From NCBI GenBank assembly GCA_022563075.1, contig JADFOC010000089.1, forward strand, positions 1 through 8,427: DNA of 8,427 nt, in the 5' to 3' direction. The stretch is from Pseudomonadota bacterium. Lineage in GTDB: Bacteria > Pseudomonadota > Gammaproteobacteria > Pseudomonadales > Pseudohongiellaceae. Below are positions 6,672 to 8,427 of the stretch, piece by piece; position 1 is the stretch's first letter, and the number at the start of each line of letters is the position of its first letter. The translations under genes and the position numbers were made by a program. The notes beneath the pieces are model-generated. The model saw only the letters and a program-made list of their open reading frames with translations, did not search any database and was not told where the DNA came from.

Positions 6672-7121
6672 TTAAAACAGATTCTCCGAGTAATCATTGA
6701 GAGATAACATATAGAGCTCATCATCCCAGTATTCGAATCCATTTTCCTCAAAGAAAACGCCAAAACTGAAGTAGTTGCCTAACAGGATACCGAATACGAG
6801 TGGTAGACAGGCAATAAGGGCTGGGCGCCAGATTTGATTGCCGAAGTCATTCTCCGGTAACAGCCAATCCAGCAACTTATCTATAATGGAACCATGATTT
6901 TGAGGTAGTTCCTGAATCAATACTCTGCGTTCCAATTCCGGAAACTCGGGCACTTCGATTTGATCCAAGAGTTTTTCCAACTCCGATTGTTGCTTGAGTA
7001 GAATCCTTGCCGTTGCGTTGTGCGTCAAAAATTCTCCACATTCTTCCCGTAGATTTGTTGGCCAGCGGTTGGACGCGGCGCCATAGACATAGACTATTCT
7101 GCTAAACTCTTCAATTGTCAT
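6672..7121 (-). CDS. Anti-sigma factor, single-pass membrane protein
   Basis: From ATG at 7119-7121 the product is 149 residues. It opens MTIEEFSRIVYVYG followed by NRWP (residues 18-21); this YG-x4/5-RWP signature is familiar at the N-terminus of small anti-sigma proteins next to ECF sigma genes. A helical cytoplasmic part follows to about 95, with charged LLKQQSELEKLLDQ (41-54). Then comes one membrane helix (about 99-123, PALIACLPLVFGILLG) and an acidic, aromatic C-terminal tail of about 25 residues in the periplasm. No HxxxCxxC zinc motif is present, so it is not of the ZAS type. ATG codons at 7136, 7133, 7127, 7124 and 7121 are all in frame; 7121 is chosen because of GGGA 6 nt upstream and the family N-terminus. 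The gene overlaps the end of the sigma gene by 11 nt and would release the sigma factor on signal (inference). Confidence 0.72.
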   Translation of the reverse strand: MTIEEFSRIVYVYGAASNRWPTNLREECGEFLTHNATARILLKQQSELEKLLDQIEVPEFPELERRVLIQELPQNHGSIIDKLLDWLLPENDFGNQIWRPALIACLPLVFGILLGNYFSFGVFFEENGFEYWDDELYMLSLNDYSENLF

Positions 7122-7713
7122 CATCATTCCCATCATCAGTCTCGAGTTCCTCATTCCAAACTCTGATCGGTTTTTCGTCTGTTTCAATCACCTGTTTGCG
7201 CAGGGATCGCTTGGCCCGGGCGACGCTTGATTCCAGTGCCTTAACCGAGATATTCATGATAGTAGCGGCTTCTTTGTTAGAAAATCCCTGGTAGTGACAA
7301 AGCATCAAGGCACTACGTTGTTTTTCTGGAAGTCTATTTATCGCCGTATTTAGTCTTGTTATTTTTCCGCCTCGCTCAAGCTCTTCATTCGAGTCCATCT
7401 GTTGTTCACCGTTGTCAATACTATCAGTACCGTTCAGCGATTGTAGCCTTCCATGTTTTCTCAAGTAGTCCACACACAGGTTGTGCGTAATACGGTGTAG
7501 CCAGGTGGTCAGTTTTGCCTTATCGGCTCGCCATTTTGACGCATTGATCCACAGTTTTAAAAATGTCTCCTGGGCGATGTCTTCCGTGTCCTTGCGACTG
7601 CCCAGCAATCTATAAGCGTAATGACTTATCGGTTTTAGATGTTGCTTTACAATGATCTGATAGGCGGTTTGATCTCCATTGCTAACAGCTAACATCAATT
7701 CTTCATCAGTCAT
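7111..7713 (-). CDS. ECF-type RNA polymerase sigma factor
   Basis: The 200-residue product directs RNA polymerase to a small regulon. Region 2 covers about 5-87, with DTEDIAQETFLKLW (42-55, core-binding 2.2) and TWLHRITHNLCVDYLRK (70-86, -10 recognition). A polar linker follows (88-118). Region 4 covers about 124-172, with LPEKQRSALMLCHYQGFSN (128-146) and the helix-turn-helix ending SVKALESSVARAKRSLRK (156-173). Length and lack of regions 1 and 3 fit the ECF group. It ends in an unusual acidic tail (ETDDGNDDDN at 191-200), encoded by the GAT/ATG repeats that also supply the anti-sigma start codons. The ATG at 7713 has only a weak Shine-Dalgarno. The gene heads an operon with anti-sigma, periplasmic sensor and DUF1653, and is probably held inactive at the membrane until a signal arrives. 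Confidence 0.93.
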   Translation of the reverse strand: MTDEELMLAVSNGDQTAYQIIVKQHLKPISHYAYRLLGSRKDTEDIAQETFLKLWINASKWRADKAKLTTWLHRITHNLCVDYLRKHGRLQSLNGTDSIDNGEQQMDSNEELERGGKITRLNTAINRLPEKQRSALMLCHYQGFSNKEAATIMNISVKALESSVARAKRSLRKQVIETDEKPIRVWNEELETDDGNDDDN

Positions 7714-7736
7714 TACGCTCAGGGATTCTCTTACTA

Positions 7737-7742
7737 ATTATG
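7737..7742 (-). promoter_or_regulatory. Possible -10 element before the sigma operon
   Basis: Reading on the minus strand, CATAAT (7742-7737) matches five of six -10 consensus bases and would start transcription about 17 nt before the sigma ATG. No convincing -35 lies 16-18 bp upstream. A clear ECF-type GGAAC/TCTGA pair was not found, so autoregulation cannot be shown from sequence. Confidence 0.2.
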
Positions 7743-7821
7743 CAATGTTTCTGCGGTTGTTTATGCTGCAGGAACAAGGCAGTTGCGCAGTAAAATTTTC
7801 ACTCCCTACTTACATATTTCA

Positions 7822-7898
7822 CCTACATCCATGTAGGCGATCGCCGCATTCCTTGGCGAGCATAATAACACAGCTACTGTGCCCGACGGGCCCGCTCG
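7822..7898. repeat. Palindrome cluster, candidate dispersed repeat element
   Basis: The gene-free 7714-8046 stretch contains tightly packed inverted repeats. CCTACAT/ATGTAGG (7822-7828, 7831-7837) is followed by the perfect 10-bp palindrome GGCGATCGCC (7836-7845). TCGCC/GGCGA (7841-7845, 7855-7859) competes with CGAGC/GCTCG (7857-7861, 7894-7898), which encloses CACAG/CTGTG (7869-7873, 7877-7881) and GCCC/GGGC (7881-7884, 7888-7891). This resembles REP-like or MITE-like intergenic repeats. No coding signal is seen. It could also be a structured leader of the sigma operon. Copy number in the genome cannot be judged here. The remainder of the gap, 7899-8046, shows nothing I can name. Confidence 0.4.
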
Positions 7899-8046
7899 TT
7901 GGGGCTCACTAAACTCCGATCTTTGGTTACACGCATTTGAAATCCTGACCTATGTCTTTAATTGTGCGGCTCTGGATTAATTTACTGCTGCAGAGAGACT
8001 CCATGCTCGCGAACAGATCTCCCGCTATTCATTTCTTGGTTGCTTG

Positions 8047-8427
8047 CTAGTTTTGCGGCGCTGGTCTTCTTCCGCGACGCCCGAAGCCTTGTCGACCGCC
8101 GGGTTGGGCACGCAACTCCCGGGCTGTTAGCGTACCATCGTTATCGCGATCCAGATTCGTGAAAGCCCATTCCTGAAATTCGTCAGACGTTACGGTTCCA
8201 TCGCTGTTTGCATCCATTGCTTGAAATTGGTCTGTGGCTCGCTGGCTCATCATTTCCTGCATGCGAGCACGTTGTTCTTCACTGATTTCGCGTGGCGGAC
8301 GACCGTCCTCGCGCGCTTCGCGGTTTTGCCGATTACCGAAGCCTCGTGCCTGCCTGGCATTGAGGAATTCTTCGATGGTCAATACGCCATCCTGAGCGAT
8401 ATTCAGGGCATCGAGGATTTCCTGGGA
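8047..8427 (-). CDS. EF-hand calcium-binding protein, 5' end cut by window edge
   Basis: The frame is open to the right edge, giving 126 visible residues; a TTG at 8380-8382 is not a real start because the EF-hand sequence continues upstream of it. Two canonical EF-hand loops are seen: DANSDGTVTSDE (72-83) and DRDNDGTLTARE (93-104), with Asp/Asn at 1, 3 and 5, Gly at 6 and Glu at 12. A third, degenerate loop NIAQDGVLTIEE (9-20) has Ala at position 3 and probably binds poorly. Between them is a charged helical segment with REISEEQRARMQEMMSQ (46-62). The C-terminus is a Gly/Arg-rich tail (GGRQGFGRRGRR). Such proteins are usually secreted with a signal peptide, here beyond the edge. It points the same way as the sigma operon but lies 333 bp upstream, so it may be a separate transcript or a regulated neighbour. 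Confidence 0.85.
   Translation of the reverse strand, partial: SQEILDALNIAQDGVLTIEEFLNARQARGFGNRQNREAREDGRPPREISEEQRARMQEMMSQRATDQFQAMDANSDGTVTSDEFQEWAFTNLDRDNDGTLTARELRAQPGGRQGFGRRGRRPAPQN

Noticed and set aside
7122..7187. Longer anti-sigma frame starting at TTG 7185-7187
   Set aside because: It would overlap the sigma gene by 77 nt and add residues with no family resemblance. The MTIEEFSRIVYVYG start with a nearby Shine-Dalgarno fits better.
7857..7898. tRNA-like cloverleaf
   Set aside because: The stems are only 4-5 bp, and there is no acceptor stem, T-loop GTTCRA motif or anticodon arm of the right size.
7679..8162. Two plus-strand frames of 77 and 66 codons across the sigma/EF-hand gap
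   Set aside because: They overlap the palindrome cluster and the EF-hand gene, and the translations show no motifs or convincing start signals.

Overview
The window looks like chromosomal DNA of a Gram-negative bacterium, most likely a marine-type gammaproteobacterium. The reasons are a porin with a C-terminal Phe, a Tat-exported DUF1501 protein, a periplasmic c-type cytochrome fusion and an ECF sigma/anti-sigma pair, at moderate GC content. The taxonomic guess is inference only. I see no rRNA, tRNA, CRISPR array, phage or complete insertion sequence.

Left part (1-1900, + strand): the 3' portion of an outer-membrane porin whose start lies off the left edge, followed by a small secreted protein of the phosphate-type periplasmic-binding family. 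A strong hairpin with T-runs on both sides (1862-1897) separates these from the convergent minus-strand genes.

Middle (1986-5736, - strand): a two-gene operon. A large secreted protein carries a CXXCH cytochrome c domain fused to a DUF1592/DUF1588/DUF1585-like body. Ten bases downstream is a Tat-exported DUF1501 protein. The stop codon of the first gene lies inside the Shine-Dalgarno of the second. The 145-bp leader holds two inverted repeats, one of which would bury the ribosome-binding region of the cytochrome gene.

Right part (5882-7713, - strand): a compact regulatory operon in the order ECF sigma factor, single-pass anti-sigma factor, membrane-anchored CnrX/Spy-like periplasmic sensor, and a small DUF1653 gene. 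The first two genes overlap and the third starts 2 nt after the second. The DUF1653 gene is interrupted by an in-frame TGA, and its conserved C-terminal tail is still readable beyond the stop. The layout suggests an envelope signalling module: sensor and anti-sigma hold the sigma factor at the membrane until an unknown signal releases it.

Right edge (7714-8427): a gene-free stretch full of palindromes (candidate dispersed repeat), then the 3' part of a secreted-type EF-hand protein on the minus strand that runs off the window.

The best leads are the interrupted DUF1653 gene, the histidine-poor CnrX-like sensor in a sigma/anti-sigma operon, the cytochrome/DUF1501 export pair with its RBS-burying leader hairpin, and the palindrome cluster at 7822-7898.
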